Origin: Candidatus Woesearchaeota archaeon
Lineage (GTDB): Archaea > Nanobdellota > Nanobdellia > Woesearchaeales > GW2011-AR4
Reading direction: 5' to 3'
NCBI GenBank assembly: GCA_016784105.1
Contig: JADHVG010000010.1
Span: 1 to 34,543, forward strand
DNA length: 34,543 nucleotides
The position numbers and the translations under genes were made by a program. Positions 6,290-13,653 of this stretch are shown here, one piece after another. Below the pieces are notes generated by a model, which did no database searches, was not told where the DNA came from, and was given only the letters and a program-made list of their open reading frames with translations. How positions within the stretch are numbered: the first letter of the stretch is position 1; every line of letters begins with the position of its first letter.

Positions 6290-8547
6290 AAAAGAAATCT
6301 CAAGTGACAATATTCATAATTCTAGGTCTTATCATCTTAGTTACCGCTTCCATGTTCTTTTTTATTGATGGAGAAAGTTCTGAGGATCCTCTCAGAACAG
6401 TTCAAGAACAACAGCCTTCACAGTTTGCTGGTCAAACCGAGATAGGAAGTTATGTTGATACGTGCTTGCAGGACTCTGTCCTGCAAGGTTTGGAAATAAT
6501 GAGACTACAAGGAGGATACATCGTTATCCCGGAAGACATCAAAACACTAAAAGTAAAAGATCTAGATAACAAACAAATTAAGCTTATTGATGGGAGCCTA
6601 AAAGTTGTGATTGATGAGAATGGTCCAGGAAATTCTGTTCCTTTCTGGATCGAAAAAGACAAAGTAGCAGTTCCTTCTCCAGAACATATTGGATTGCAGC
6701 TAGATAGGTATCTTTTCTTTGAAGTAAATAAATGTTTAAATGATTTTAAGCCTTTCAAAGAACAGGGATTTCAGGTTTCTTATGGTCCTGTTGAGACTAT
6801 TGTTGAAGTTGGAAATTCTGTTATAACAACACTAAATTTACCGATAGAAGCAAAAAAAGAAGATTTAGAAATTTCTTTGAATAAGTTTGTTTTTAGTGCT
6901 CCAATCAATCTTGAAGATCTCCAAGACATTTCATATAGCATTGCAGCATATCAAAACTCTTTTGGTTTTCTGGAAGATCACACAAAAAACCTTATCTCTT
7001 TGCATTCTGGTTTAGATGCCAATAAATTACCTCCTTTTTTTAGGTCCATAATCAACACTGATTGTAATTCTATAGAGTGGAGCAAGCAGACTTCAAAAGA
7101 ACGTCTTAAGAAGATACTTGAAGAGAATGTTCCTGAAATAAGGATAGATAAGACCGATTACAATCCCATAGAGTATAAGGATCTTATGTCTAAGGGAGTT
7201 TACGAAAGTTTTATCTATGATTTTTTGAATAAGAACCAGGATAGTACTCAAGTAAGTTTTAATTACAATCCTGAATGGGGTTTTATGGAGTATGATATTT
7301 TACCTAGCAGAGGGGATGCTTTAATCCCTAACATTGTTGAAAAAGATATTCCTTTGGTCTCAAAATTCTGTGTCCTGGAATATGAAAACAAGTATACATT
7401 GAATTATCCTGTCCTTGCTAGAGTAAACAACAAAGAATCTTCAGGCATAAATATTAAGAGTTCTTCTTTGATAAAAAATGCTGGCTTTGAAATGCAGTAT
7501 TTCATGGATTCTTATATCTGTGGCAATCAGGAAAAGACCTGCAGAACAAGACCTAACGTGGAAGTTGATTTACAATCTATCTCAGAGGAATTTGATGTTG
7601 AGATAATTCCAGAGACCCAGTTCTGTGATCCTGAACAAAGAACAAGTGAGGATATTTCTTTGGAATTTTCCGATGCTTCTGATGGTTCTGGAATAGAGGG
7701 ATTAAATTTATACTATTTTTGTGGAAATTATCAAAATAATTGTTTTATTGGCAGAACCAACAATCAAGGAACTATCATAGCTAAATTTCCTCAGTGCGTG
7801 AATGGAATTTTACACGCTTCCAAAAAAAATTATAGTGGTTTAATGGAACAATTAAGCATCTATGGAGATTATGCGAAGAGCTTTAGTTACCAATTGATGC
7901 CTCTGAAAGATGTTGAGGTTTTCGTTGAGAAAATAGATGCTACTTCTCTGGTAAGAAATTATTTTGAAACTGGAAAAGTAGAGATAGAAAAATCTTCTTT
8001 GCCTCTTGAAGCAGATGAAACCGTTTTTATATCAGGTTCGGGTCCCACCAGGATAAATTATTATCATCCAAAGATTCTTTTAAGTAGATTTGAGCTTGTT
8101 CCGGGAGATTATAGTTTTGGAGTTTCTTTAAGCAAGAATACTAATCTAAAAAGCAAAGTTATTGAGGGAAAAGAATTTGGAGGGATACAAGGAAATTTTC
8201 CTATGGGGATTTTGAATTTTGATTGGGATGTTAAAGAAGTTAAAGACAAGATGTTAGTTTATGCTCTTTCAAATTATGATTTAGGTGATGGAGGCATAAG
8301 CTTTGGAGATATCAGCGATCCATTGTTGGATAGTGAAGGGAGTCTTTCCGCGGAACTTGCTTACAGGTGCGAAAAGATAGTTTTAGATAATGAAGAATCT
8401 TGTAACTTAGATAATTGTGAATTTATTAATGCTAGTGGCATACTAAAAGATGATTTTGAAAGTGATTATGAAACTTGTGAGATAGAATTCAATGTTACTA
8501 TAGCAAAAGAAGATTATATAAATTTGATTAAACCAAGGTTCATATGA
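6286..8547 (+). CDS. Large class III-signal (pilin-like) surface protein, cassette A
   Basis: A 753-residue protein anchored by its N-terminus (MKKKSQVTIFIILGLIILV). The start at 6286 is preferred over 6277 because it gives the ATGA overlap and aligns with the paralogs at 13654 and 23432. Lys-Ser followed by QVTIF and a hydrophobic helix resembles class III signals cleaved by prepilin peptidase, but Ser replaces the usual Gly/Ala and the protein is far larger than a pilin. The extracellular part has C60, GGYI at 76-79, VPFW near 118-121 and C150, all matched in the paralogs. Around residues 480-530 is a Cys-rich beta-sandwich (CGNYQNNCFIGRT, FPQCVNGIL) resembling carboxypeptidase-regulatory-like domains. 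The function is unknown; it is likely the structural core of an envelope complex made with the next two genes. Confidence 0.75.
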   Translation: MKKKSQVTIFIILGLIILVTASMFFFIDGESSEDPLRTVQEQQPSQFAGQTEIGSYVDTCLQDSVLQGLEIMRLQGGYIVIPEDIKTLKVKDLDNKQIKLIDGSLKVVIDENGPGNSVPFWIEKDKVAVPSPEHIGLQLDRYLFFEVNKCLNDFKPFKEQGFQVSYGPVETIVEVGNSVITTLNLPIEAKKEDLEISLNKFVFSAPINLEDLQDISYSIAAYQNSFGFLEDHTKNLISLHSGLDANKLPPFFRSIINTDCNSIEWSKQTSKERLKKILEENVPEIRIDKTDYNPIEYKDLMSKGVYESFIYDFLNKNQDSTQVSFNYNPEWGFMEYDILPSRGDALIPNIVEKDIPLVSKFCVLEYENKYTLNYPVLARVNNKESSGINIKSSSLIKNAGFEMQYFMDSYICGNQEKTCRTRPNVEVDLQSISEEFDVEIIPETQFCDPEQRTSEDISLEFSDASDGSGIEGLNLYYFCGNYQNNCFIGRTNNQGTIIAKFPQCVNGILHASKKNYSGLMEQLSIYGDYAKSFSYQLMPLKDVEVFVEKIDATSLVRNYFETGKVEIEKSSLPLEADETVFISGSGPTRINYYHPKILLSRFELVPGDYSFGVSLSKNTNLKSKVIEGKEFGGIQGNFPMGILNFDWDVKEVKDKMLVYALSNYDLGDGGISFGDISDPLLDSEGSLSAELAYRCEKIVLDNEESCNLDNCEFINASGILKDDFESDYETCEIEFNVTIAKEDYINLIKPRFI

Positions 8548-9506
8548 TGAGAATAAGAAAACTTAATGCAATATTTTTGATTTCTTTAGTTTTAAGCATG
8601 TTCTTGTCCTTCCCTCTAGCTTCTGCACAATCTACTTACAATACCGCTCAGAGTTGTATTGAGAAGAACAAAGAGACTAATTTCATAACAGAGACCATGG
8701 AGAATGATATAATAAAAACTCTTGAGAGTCTTGTTACTGTCTTGCATGCGGTTAATAGTATCTGGCAATCACAACTTGTTGTTATCGATTTGTTAATTGC
8801 TTCAAATTATAACAATCTTTGGGGTAGCGCTTTTGCAGCATCTTTAGAAGAATATAGGAATATTGTTGAAGAGCCCTTAGCTGGAAGTCCAGGGAAAGTA
8901 TTGAATTACATGTTGACTTGTAGTCTTCCAGCCGGAGTTCCTTCTCTTTGTAATGTCAAGCCTGAAATTTTCGGACAAAATGTTGGAGTCAGCGGTTCTG
9001 AAAGCATATACACTGCCATAGGTTGTTTATGCTTACCCCAGATATTAAAGCATATGAAAAAATTGAATACTGTTTACAAAACTTACAACTGCTGTGTGGA
9101 ACAAGCCTGTATAAATGGGATGAGCACAGTTTCTTGTGAAGAAGAACTTGATGTTTCTATGTGTATGTATCTGGGAGTTGGTGGTTTGTTTAGTGCTGTT
9201 GCAAATATGGCGCTTGATCTAGGTTTTAGTTTGTTATACACAGAATTCGTGACCGAATGGATCGAAGAACTACCCCCTTATTTTGGGACTTTATTCAGTT
9301 TAGGTAACGTTTACTTCAAGATAGAAGGGTTGCTAGGTGCTTGGGAGACCATCCAGACTGCATTTGATGAACCTAATTGTGAAGACTTAGGATTTAAGGA
9401 ATTAAATGAAGAATCTGGAAGAGGTTCAAGCGAGAATTGTAATTATGTTGAAGTTGATCTCAATGGAGACGGGATTTATGATCGTTTAGATTACGTTTGC
9501 ACATAA
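8544..9506 (+). CDS. Secreted Cys-rich helical protein with a C-terminal calcium-loop motif, cassette A
   Basis: A 320-residue exported protein. Residues 1-29 form a signal peptide ending PLASAQ. Residues 155-235 are a Cys-rich helical module (CLCLPQILKHMKKL, CCVEQAC, then C198-x8-C207 and MYLGVGGLF) that recurs in the third genes of cassettes B and C. Two further hydrophobic helices follow (about 210-270), so membrane association is possible. Residues 308-319 read DLNGDGIYDRLD, a 12-residue loop with D, N, D, D and D at positions 1, 3, 5, 9 and 12, as in dockerin or EF-hand calcium sites; it lies next to the C-terminus and is flanked by Cys. The start overlaps the previous stop (ATGA). Its role is probably structural, in the surface complex. 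The family is unnamed as far as I know. Confidence 0.7.
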   Translation: MMRIRKLNAIFLISLVLSMFLSFPLASAQSTYNTAQSCIEKNKETNFITETMENDIIKTLESLVTVLHAVNSIWQSQLVVIDLLIASNYNNLWGSAFAASLEEYRNIVEEPLAGSPGKVLNYMLTCSLPAGVPSLCNVKPEIFGQNVGVSGSESIYTAIGCLCLPQILKHMKKLNTVYKTYNCCVEQACINGMSTVSCEEELDVSMCMYLGVGGLFSAVANMALDLGFSLLYTEFVTEWIEELPPYFGTLFSLGNVYFKIEGLLGAWETIQTAFDEPNCEDLGFKELNEESGRGSSENCNYVEVDLNGDGIYDRLDYVCT

Positions 9507-9508
9507 AA

Positions 9509-11014
9509 ATGGATTTAAGAAAAGAAAAAACGGTAATGTACCTGTACTTTTTTTCAGTTGTAGCTTTGATAGCTAGTTTTAGCTTTACTGTTGAAGGGAA
9601 TAAAATCTCTGGAGCCGCAGTCTTTGACGATCTTAAAGGTTATGTTTCTGGTTTTGATGTGTTTAGTGTTTCTTTGATCCTTTTTATCTTTCTTTCGTTG
9701 CTTGTTTTTTCTTTGTATTTCGTACATCATTCTCACAAGATAAGAAAAGATATCCATCATTCACACGTTAAGCTAATTAGTGTTTTAACAGTTCTTATTG
9801 TTTTGATTGCTTTTGTTAGTTTCCTTAATTACGATAATGAAAGTAATAGTGTTACTGGTGCCGCCACCGGATTAGAAGGAATTACCGGGTACGCTACCAA
9901 TCCCTATGAAGAAGATTCTGAATTCAAATTTTTCGGTGAAGGGGGTGTTGCTTATTTCGATTTCTTTGACCCTAGTATTAAGAATGTTGATGGTTTTAGA
10001 ATTAATTTAAGAAATGGGCAGGTTACTAAAGATGGAAAGCCTGTTTCCCTGCAAGAGACTCAAACTGCTTTGTGGAAATCTGGATATTATTTAGAGTCAG
10101 ACCAGCTGTTAATCGATCCCAGAGATGGGACAGTCTTAGAATTAGAAGTTACTGGTGAAAAAGAAGTATCTGATTTAATTTCAGGAAAGAAAAAAGTCAA
10201 AGAGTATGGCATATCTGAAAAAGAATCAAAATTAAGTTCCAAGGAAATTGTAAATGCTTGGGTTGATTCTGGTTTTATTCCTGTAATAAAAGATGAAGAC
10301 GGTAAAGAATATTTGAGATTTCCATCTTATGAAACTGATGAAGAGGGGAAGACTAAATTCGCAGGATACGAATATTATTCTAAAGAAGAATTGGAAAAAA
10401 CAGATGTAGTGACATCCAAAGAAGGCACATCCAGTCTTGATGGTGATTTAAAAATTTCTAAAAATTTAGATGGGGAGGAGTTAGCTAAATTCGAGGATTT
10501 ATCAAGGAAAAATTCTGCAAGAGATGCTATGAACCGTCAAGCAAGGCAATTTTTCAGAAACATGTTGAATATGATTCTTGGCGATGTTATTAATGAGCAG
10601 GCTGAGGCTATGTGTCGGGATGGTGAAGCATCTTCGGAGCCTTCTGAAGTTCAAGGAAGTTCTCCTCCTCCAGGTGGTTCTTCTGGTTCAAGTTCTTCTA
10701 GCTCTGGTTCTGGTAATTGTCCGAATCCTGTTACTACGCTAACTGCTCAGTCAACGAAATCTCAGGTTGGCAGTTCTTTCACTTATAGAAGTTCTTGGAC
10801 TGTTACGGCTTGCAAGCAAGATACACAGTATTCTATTTATTTAGCTAACAGCGTGAGTGATAGGCAAGAAATTGCTACGGGTTTTGCTTCTTTAGCTTCA
10901 ACAAGGTCCGCATCAAAAGTTTCTACTATAAACAGCGATTTTAATTCCATCTGTGTTTTAACGGATGATTCTTCTGTTGGAGATAGTGGTTATGTGTGTT
11001 TTGATGTTGTTTGA
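9509..11014 (+). CDS. Multi-TM surface protein with duplicated TGAATGLE-type box, cassette A
   Basis: A 501-residue protein. The ATG at 9509, two bases after the previous stop, is chosen over an in-frame TTG at 9497. Membrane segments are near residues 8-27, 51-72 and 88-106, with a His/Lys-rich loop (HHSHKIRKDIHHSHVK) between the last two. ISGAAVFDDLKGYVSG at 33-48 and VTGAATGLEGITGYAT at 115-130 follow TM1 and TM3 and are two versions of one box; the second is near-identical to a box in the protein at 18953. The rest is a long polar domain with KxGxx repeats, RQFFRNML near 350, a Pro/Gly/Ser linker and a Cys-containing beta domain. The role is unknown, probably an envelope component. It ends directly against the convergent toxin gene with no bases between stops. 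Confidence 0.7.
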   Translation: MDLRKEKTVMYLYFFSVVALIASFSFTVEGNKISGAAVFDDLKGYVSGFDVFSVSLILFIFLSLLVFSLYFVHHSHKIRKDIHHSHVKLISVLTVLIVLIAFVSFLNYDNESNSVTGAATGLEGITGYATNPYEEDSEFKFFGEGGVAYFDFFDPSIKNVDGFRINLRNGQVTKDGKPVSLQETQTALWKSGYYLESDQLLIDPRDGTVLELEVTGEKEVSDLISGKKKVKEYGISEKESKLSSKEIVNAWVDSGFIPVIKDEDGKEYLRFPSYETDEEGKTKFAGYEYYSKEELEKTDVVTSKEGTSSLDGDLKISKNLDGEELAKFEDLSRKNSARDAMNRQARQFFRNMLNMILGDVINEQAEAMCRDGEASSEPSEVQGSSPPPGGSSGSSSSSSGSGNCPNPVTTLTAQSTKSQVGSSFTYRSSWTVTACKQDTQYSIYLANSVSDRQEIATGFASLASTRSASKVSTINSDFNSICVLTDDSSVGDSGYVCFDVV

Positions 11015-11263
11015 TTATTGTTTGTCTTTGTGGTAGAATTCTAGGAAAGTTATTGTGTTTTCTGTGTAAGCATAAGATATCCTAAATGGTTTTATGTAAA
11101 GCTCTCTTGTTCCTTTTCTTACATTCTTCATTGGTTTCCCTATTGATGGGTTCTCAACAACTTTTTTTATTTGTTTGAATATTTTTATTTTGAGTTTTTT
11201 GTCTTTTATGTGTTTGAGAGCTTTGTCGAATGTTTGGGTTTTCTTTACTATTCTTTCGCCCAT
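11015..11263 (-). CDS. RelE/ParE-superfamily toxin
   Basis: An 82-residue basic protein with the RelE-fold layout: two N-terminal helices (FDKALKHIKDKKLKIKIFKQIKKV), then NPSIGKPMKNVRKGTRELYIKPFRISYAY and a final strand TITFLEFYHKDKQ. The family binds ribosomes and cleaves mRNA, or in the ParE branch inhibits gyrase; which branch applies cannot be settled here. Conserved features visible are Pro-x4-Lys-Pro, the RELYIKPFRISY strand pair and the C-terminal FYHKDKQ. The start overlaps the antitoxin gene by 16 bases, the usual coupling in such pairs. The stop is immediately adjacent to the stop of the convergent cassette A gene. Confidence 0.88.
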   Translation of the reverse strand: MGERIVKKTQTFDKALKHIKDKKLKIKIFKQIKKVVENPSIGKPMKNVRKGTRELYIKPFRISYAYTENTITFLEFYHKDKQ

Positions 11264-11523
11264 TTTTCCAATTCGTTCAAGAAATCTTCGGATTTTTGAG
11301 AAGTGAATTCCCCTTTATCCATTCTTTTCCACGCTTCTTCTGTCCTTCTTGCGAATTCCATATCTTCTTCTAGGTTCTTGCTTAAGTCTTTTACTTTCTT
11401 CATGATAAGTTGATCTCTATTTTTGATTATGGCCAATTTCTCCCCCCTCTTTATTCCTTTTCTCATCTCTTGAGGGATTATTACTTGTCCTTTTGAGCTC
11501 ATCTTGGTTATAGCAATGTCCAT
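11248..11523 (-). CDS. AbrB/MazE-type antitoxin of the RelE pair
   Basis: A 91-residue protein with an N-terminal SpoVT/AbrB swapped-hairpin DNA-binding domain at residues 1-45 (ITKMSSKGQVIIPQEMRKGI, then KRGEKLAIIKNRDQLIMKK). An acidic helical tail (about 50-91, LSKNLEEDMEFARRTEEAW and on) probably wraps and neutralises the toxin. The ATG at 11523 is preferred over an in-frame start at 11553, because the TATA box and palindrome lie between them and the AbrB fold begins at MDIAITKM. Antitoxins of this type repress their own operon by binding palindromes near the promoter, and one is present at 11535-11550. Confidence 0.88.
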   Translation of the reverse strand: MDIAITKMSSKGQVIIPQEMRKGIKRGEKLAIIKNRDQLIMKKVKDLSKNLEEDMEFARRTEEAWKRMDKGEFTSQKSEDFLNELEKWAKE

Positions 11524-11534
11524 ATTATCACCAA

Positions 11535-11550
11535 GTAAGATTAGTCTTAC
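11535..11550. promoter_or_regulatory. Palindromic operator of the toxin-antitoxin operon
   Basis: GTAAGA-TTAG-TCTTAC, perfect 6-base arms around 4 bases. It lies between the operon's TATA box and the antitoxin ATG, over the expected transcription start, where a bound AbrB protein would block initiation. Confidence 0.6.
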
Positions 11551-11553
11551 CAC

Positions 11554-11562
11554 CTATAAAAA
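11554..11562 (-). promoter_or_regulatory. TATA box of the toxin-antitoxin operon
   Basis: Minus-strand reading is TTTTTATAG, about 35 bases ahead of the antitoxin ATG at 11523. Transcription would start near 11532, at the edge of the palindrome. Confidence 0.45.
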
Positions 11563-11573
11563 TGTTTCTATAA

Positions 11574-12698
11574 TCAGACAAACTCAATAAAACTTTGATT
11601 CAGTAAACTTTCGTAGAATGCAACTTCTGATATGTTTAGTTTTGATAACTGCTTCAAACTATCACAACTTTGACGAAGATATTGATTCGTTACCTTGTTA
11701 CAAACTGAATAATCCTTTTTGTCTATGACAAAGTTCATGTAACAGCTATCCTTGCGAGAATCTTTGCTTATTTGTTCGCAGATTGCGCTGTTAGTCGTTT
11801 GTTTTGCTATGTTGCTTAAGCAAACATCTTTTGTCCTTTCATCTGCTATTCTTATGCAGTATGATCTGTCTCCTGTTTGCTCTGCTATTTTGTTGAAACA
11901 TAGGTCCTTAGAAGTTTGTAGCTGTAAGCTTAAGCATATCTTTTCTGCTTCTAATCTATTTTGTTTTGCTACATTCTCAACTTTCTCTAATGCCTCAAAT
12001 GTATTTAGGGCAGCATCTCCAGAACTTTCCCTTTCTTCTTCCTCTTCCTCAGGAACCTCTTCAACAACCTCTGGTATCTCTTCCAGAGCTTCTTCTATGG
12101 GTTCTTTTGTTTCCTCAGCAACTTTGGAGGCTGCTTCGATGTTAACTGGTAAGGTTGCTATGGCTCTTTGGCCAGAATATCGTGCTATCGCTCGCACCAT
12201 GTGATTTCCCGCAGCGGTTTCCGGAACCATAATCTTTATGGTCTTGGATCCTTTTGTTTCTATTGCTCGTGTCTCTTCTTTGAAAGTTACAACTTGATTG
12301 CTTTCTAAATTTATGAGTTCATATTTTAATTCTACATCATACCTATCCGCACTACCAAGGTTATCAATTTCTGATATGAAAGATATCTCGTTTCCTGCTT
12401 CAATTTCTGTCTTTAGTGATTCTAAATTTAGATCAAGTAATTGTGCGGGTTCTTTAGAAATGTTCATGAAGAAGAAAACAGAGACAATAACTGTGATGAA
12501 CACAACAGAAACTCCTATCCATGTTGCTGGAGAAAAATGTATGACATGATCCACTTGTGGACTATAAACTTTCCTTAAAGCCTGATCAACATCTTGTGGG
12601 TTGTATCCATAACGAACCAGAGCAGTTCTTAATTCTTGAGTGTTATACCCTTTTTGGATTTGCTGTCTTATATAGTTAACAAGCTTTTTGTCTGGCAT
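11574..12698 (-). CDS. Single-TM protein with Ig-like domain and 26-residue Cys repeats
   Basis: A 374-residue protein. Residues 4-44 (LVNYIRQQIQKGYNTQELR, then GYNPQDVDQAL) form a UBA-like three-helix motif on the cytoplasmic side. One TM follows at about 58-79. Residues 85-190 look like an Ig-like or CARDB-type beta domain (ISFISEIDNLGSADRYDVEL). Residues 190-235 are an acidic linker. The C-terminal domain has four units with exact C-x11-C spacing, separated by exactly 13 residues, giving a 26-residue period (CIRIADERTKDVC, CEQISKDSRKDSC, CNKVTNQYLRQSC). Each unit probably forms a disulfide-closed helical hairpin outside the cell. The role is unknown; the layout suggests a sensor or adaptor linking an extracellular ligand to a cytoplasmic partner. 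It lies between cassettes A and B with its own promoter. Confidence 0.8.
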   Translation of the reverse strand: MPDKKLVNYIRQQIQKGYNTQELRTALVRYGYNPQDVDQALRKVYSPQVDHVIHFSPATWIGVSVVFITVIVSVFFFMNISKEPAQLLDLNLESLKTEIEAGNEISFISEIDNLGSADRYDVELKYELINLESNQVVTFKEETRAIETKGSKTIKIMVPETAAGNHMVRAIARYSGQRAIATLPVNIEAASKVAEETKEPIEEALEEIPEVVEEVPEEEEEERESSGDAALNTFEALEKVENVAKQNRLEAEKICLSLQLQTSKDLCFNKIAEQTGDRSYCIRIADERTKDVCLSNIAKQTTNSAICEQISKDSRKDSCYMNFVIDKKDYSVCNKVTNQYLRQSCDSLKQLSKLNISEVAFYESLLNQSFIEFV

Positions 12699-12721
12699 AT
12701 GAAAAGATTGGTCCGTATTAT

Positions 12722-12731
12722 GTATTTAAAC
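12722..12731 (-). promoter_or_regulatory. TATA box for the Cys-repeat membrane protein
   Basis: Minus-strand reading is GTTTAAATAC, centred about 28 bases before the ATG at 12698. It predicts a leaderless mRNA. Confidence 0.6.
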
Positions 12732-12751
12732 TTTGTCAACCTATGGGAAAA

Positions 12752-12764
12752 TATTATATTTAAT
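12752..12764 (+). promoter_or_regulatory. TATA box remaining ahead of the pseudogene
   Basis: TATTATATTTAAT with GGGAAAA upstream as a BRE-like element, centred about 26 bases before the ATG at 12784. Its normal spacing supports that ATG as the former start of the broken gene. Confidence 0.45.
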
Positions 12765-12783
12765 TCTTCATTCCTTCAAGATT

Positions 12784-13298
12784 ATGTCATCTTTAGCCTA
12801 TAATTTGATTTACTCTGCGCTTGTGTCTTTAGTCGGTGTTTCTCAGTCGCAATATTCTTAGGTTATTCCGATAAAGGCTTCTCCGGGGTTCACGGAGAGC
12901 ACCAAACATGAAGGTTTATCTAATCTTGAAAGGTTTGTTGATCGTTCTTTGGATTTTGAACAAGGAGACTTTCCTGTTTTGGTAAGAAGTAGTTTAAGGA
13001 AGGTTGCGCAATTAGAGCATTATCATACTGGAATAAACCTTTCCTCTGGAGAGGTTAAGGATGAAGGAATGTTTCTTGATTCAGTGTTGAACTATCATAC
13101 CGCGAGAACTCATGAAGGTAAAATTATCCATCTTATCCATGACTTCAACACTTTGAATGGGTATCTACCCTTCAATATGCTGTTTTTATGGTTGATGATG
13201 ACAAGAAAGCTAACTTCGTTTTAGTTAATGGCAACAATTTTGATAAGAATCATTTTCAGCAAAAAATAGCAATTTACATCAAACAGCAAAAGCGTTAA
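12784..13298 (+). pseudogene. Broken gene: in-frame TAG plus a frameshift
   Basis: From ATG 12784 the frame reads MSSLAYNLIYSALVSLVGVS and meets TAG at 12859-12861 (codon 26). It then stays open (VIPIKASPGFTESTKHEGLS, DFEQGDFPVLVRSSLRKVAQ, HYHTGINLSSGEVKDEGMF) to about 13160-13173. There the reading moves to another frame (QYAVFMVDDDKKANFVLVN) and ends with TAA at 13296-13298. Rejoined, it would be about 170 residues with a good promoter. The ancestral function is unknown; the text looks like a small soluble alpha/beta protein with several His (YHTG, NYHTARTHEGK). An alternative is a short gene starting after the TAG, but the frame change would still truncate it. Reading errors in the assembly are a second alternative. 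Confidence 0.6.
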
Positions 13299-13430
13299 TT
13301 TATACTTTATTTATCCATTATTTTGTATAAATAATACTTAATTTATTCTTTATTTATACTAAATTTTGTATAAATAATTATAAACAATAGACTTTCTAAT
13401 GAAAATATTTATATATTAGTATACAAATAA
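13298..13430. repeat. Operator-like palindrome and half-sites upstream of cassette B
   Basis: GTATAAATAA occurs at 13325-13334 and 13368-13377, within 15-base direct repeats (13321-13335 and 13364-13378). Its inverse TTATTTATAC is at 13350-13359, giving a perfect 10-base inverted repeat with an 8-base spacer at 13350-13377. Partial copies are ATTTATAC at 13298-13305 and GTATACAAATAA at 13419-13430, the last just downstream of the TATA box. This is the expected arrangement for a small dimeric repressor such as the ribbon-helix-helix protein encoded next. Confidence 0.55.
13407..13418 (+). promoter_or_regulatory. Probable TATA box of cassette B
   Basis: ATTTATATATTA preceded by GAAAAT. Transcription would begin near 13440 and leave a leader of about 40 bases before the ATG at 13482. 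The GTATAC half-site lies between box and start site. Confidence 0.45.
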
Positions 13431-13481
13431 ATAACAAAAAAAGACAAAATTTAGCATAAATCGTGCACAATTAAAGCTAAA

Positions 13482-13652
13482 ATGGTTAATAATAGCATAC
13501 AAGTACGCATAACAATTTCTAAAGAAATCAATGATTTACTTGAAAGAGCAGCCAAAAAACTAGGCAAGAAAAAATCCATGTTAGCACGAGAATTAATGGA
13601 ACAAAAACTGTATGACTTAAACTTAATCCAAAAAGAACTCAAAGAATTGTAA
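13482..13652 (+). CDS. Ribbon-helix-helix (CopG/Arc-type) regulator, first gene of cassette B
   Basis: A 56-residue protein: MVNNSIQVRITISKEINDLL, then ERAAKKLGKKKSMLARELM and a C-terminal EQKLYDLNLIQKELKEL. Residues 5-12 (SIQVRITI) form the DNA-contacting strand, 14-26 helix A, a Gly-Lys-Lys-Lys-Ser turn, and 32-45 helix B. This matches the ribbon-helix-helix fold, whose dimers insert paired strands into the major groove at palindromes. The gene is separated by one base from the next start (13654), so it is co-transcribed with cassette B. The inverted repeats just upstream make autoregulation of the whole operon likely. It could instead be an orphan antitoxin, but no toxin gene is adjacent. 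Confidence 0.85.
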   Translation: MVNNSIQVRITISKEINDLLERAAKKLGKKKSMLARELMEQKLYDLNLIQKELKEL

Positions 13653-13653
13653 G

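Noticed and set aside
9497-9508. TTG start four codons earlier for the protein at 9509
   Set aside because: The ATG at 9509, two bases after the upstream stop, gives the same N-terminal TM without overlap and is a stronger start.
11752-12204. A 150-residue plus-strand open frame inside the Cys-repeat gene
   Set aside because: The minus-strand protein has coherent domains and an exact 26-residue repeat; the plus frame has none and no promoter.
12859-12861. TAG in the broken gene read as pyrrolysine
   Set aside because: A separate frame change further downstream is enough to show decay, and no pyrrolysine gene or substrate methyltransferase is visible.
12830-12910. tRNA-like GGGGTTCACGG string in the pseudogene
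   Set aside because: No acceptor, D or anticodon stems could be built around it.
13298-13430. CRISPR-like repeats upstream of cassette B
   Set aside because: Copies are short, partly inverted, unevenly spaced and AT-only; no cas genes or spacers. An operator cluster fits better.
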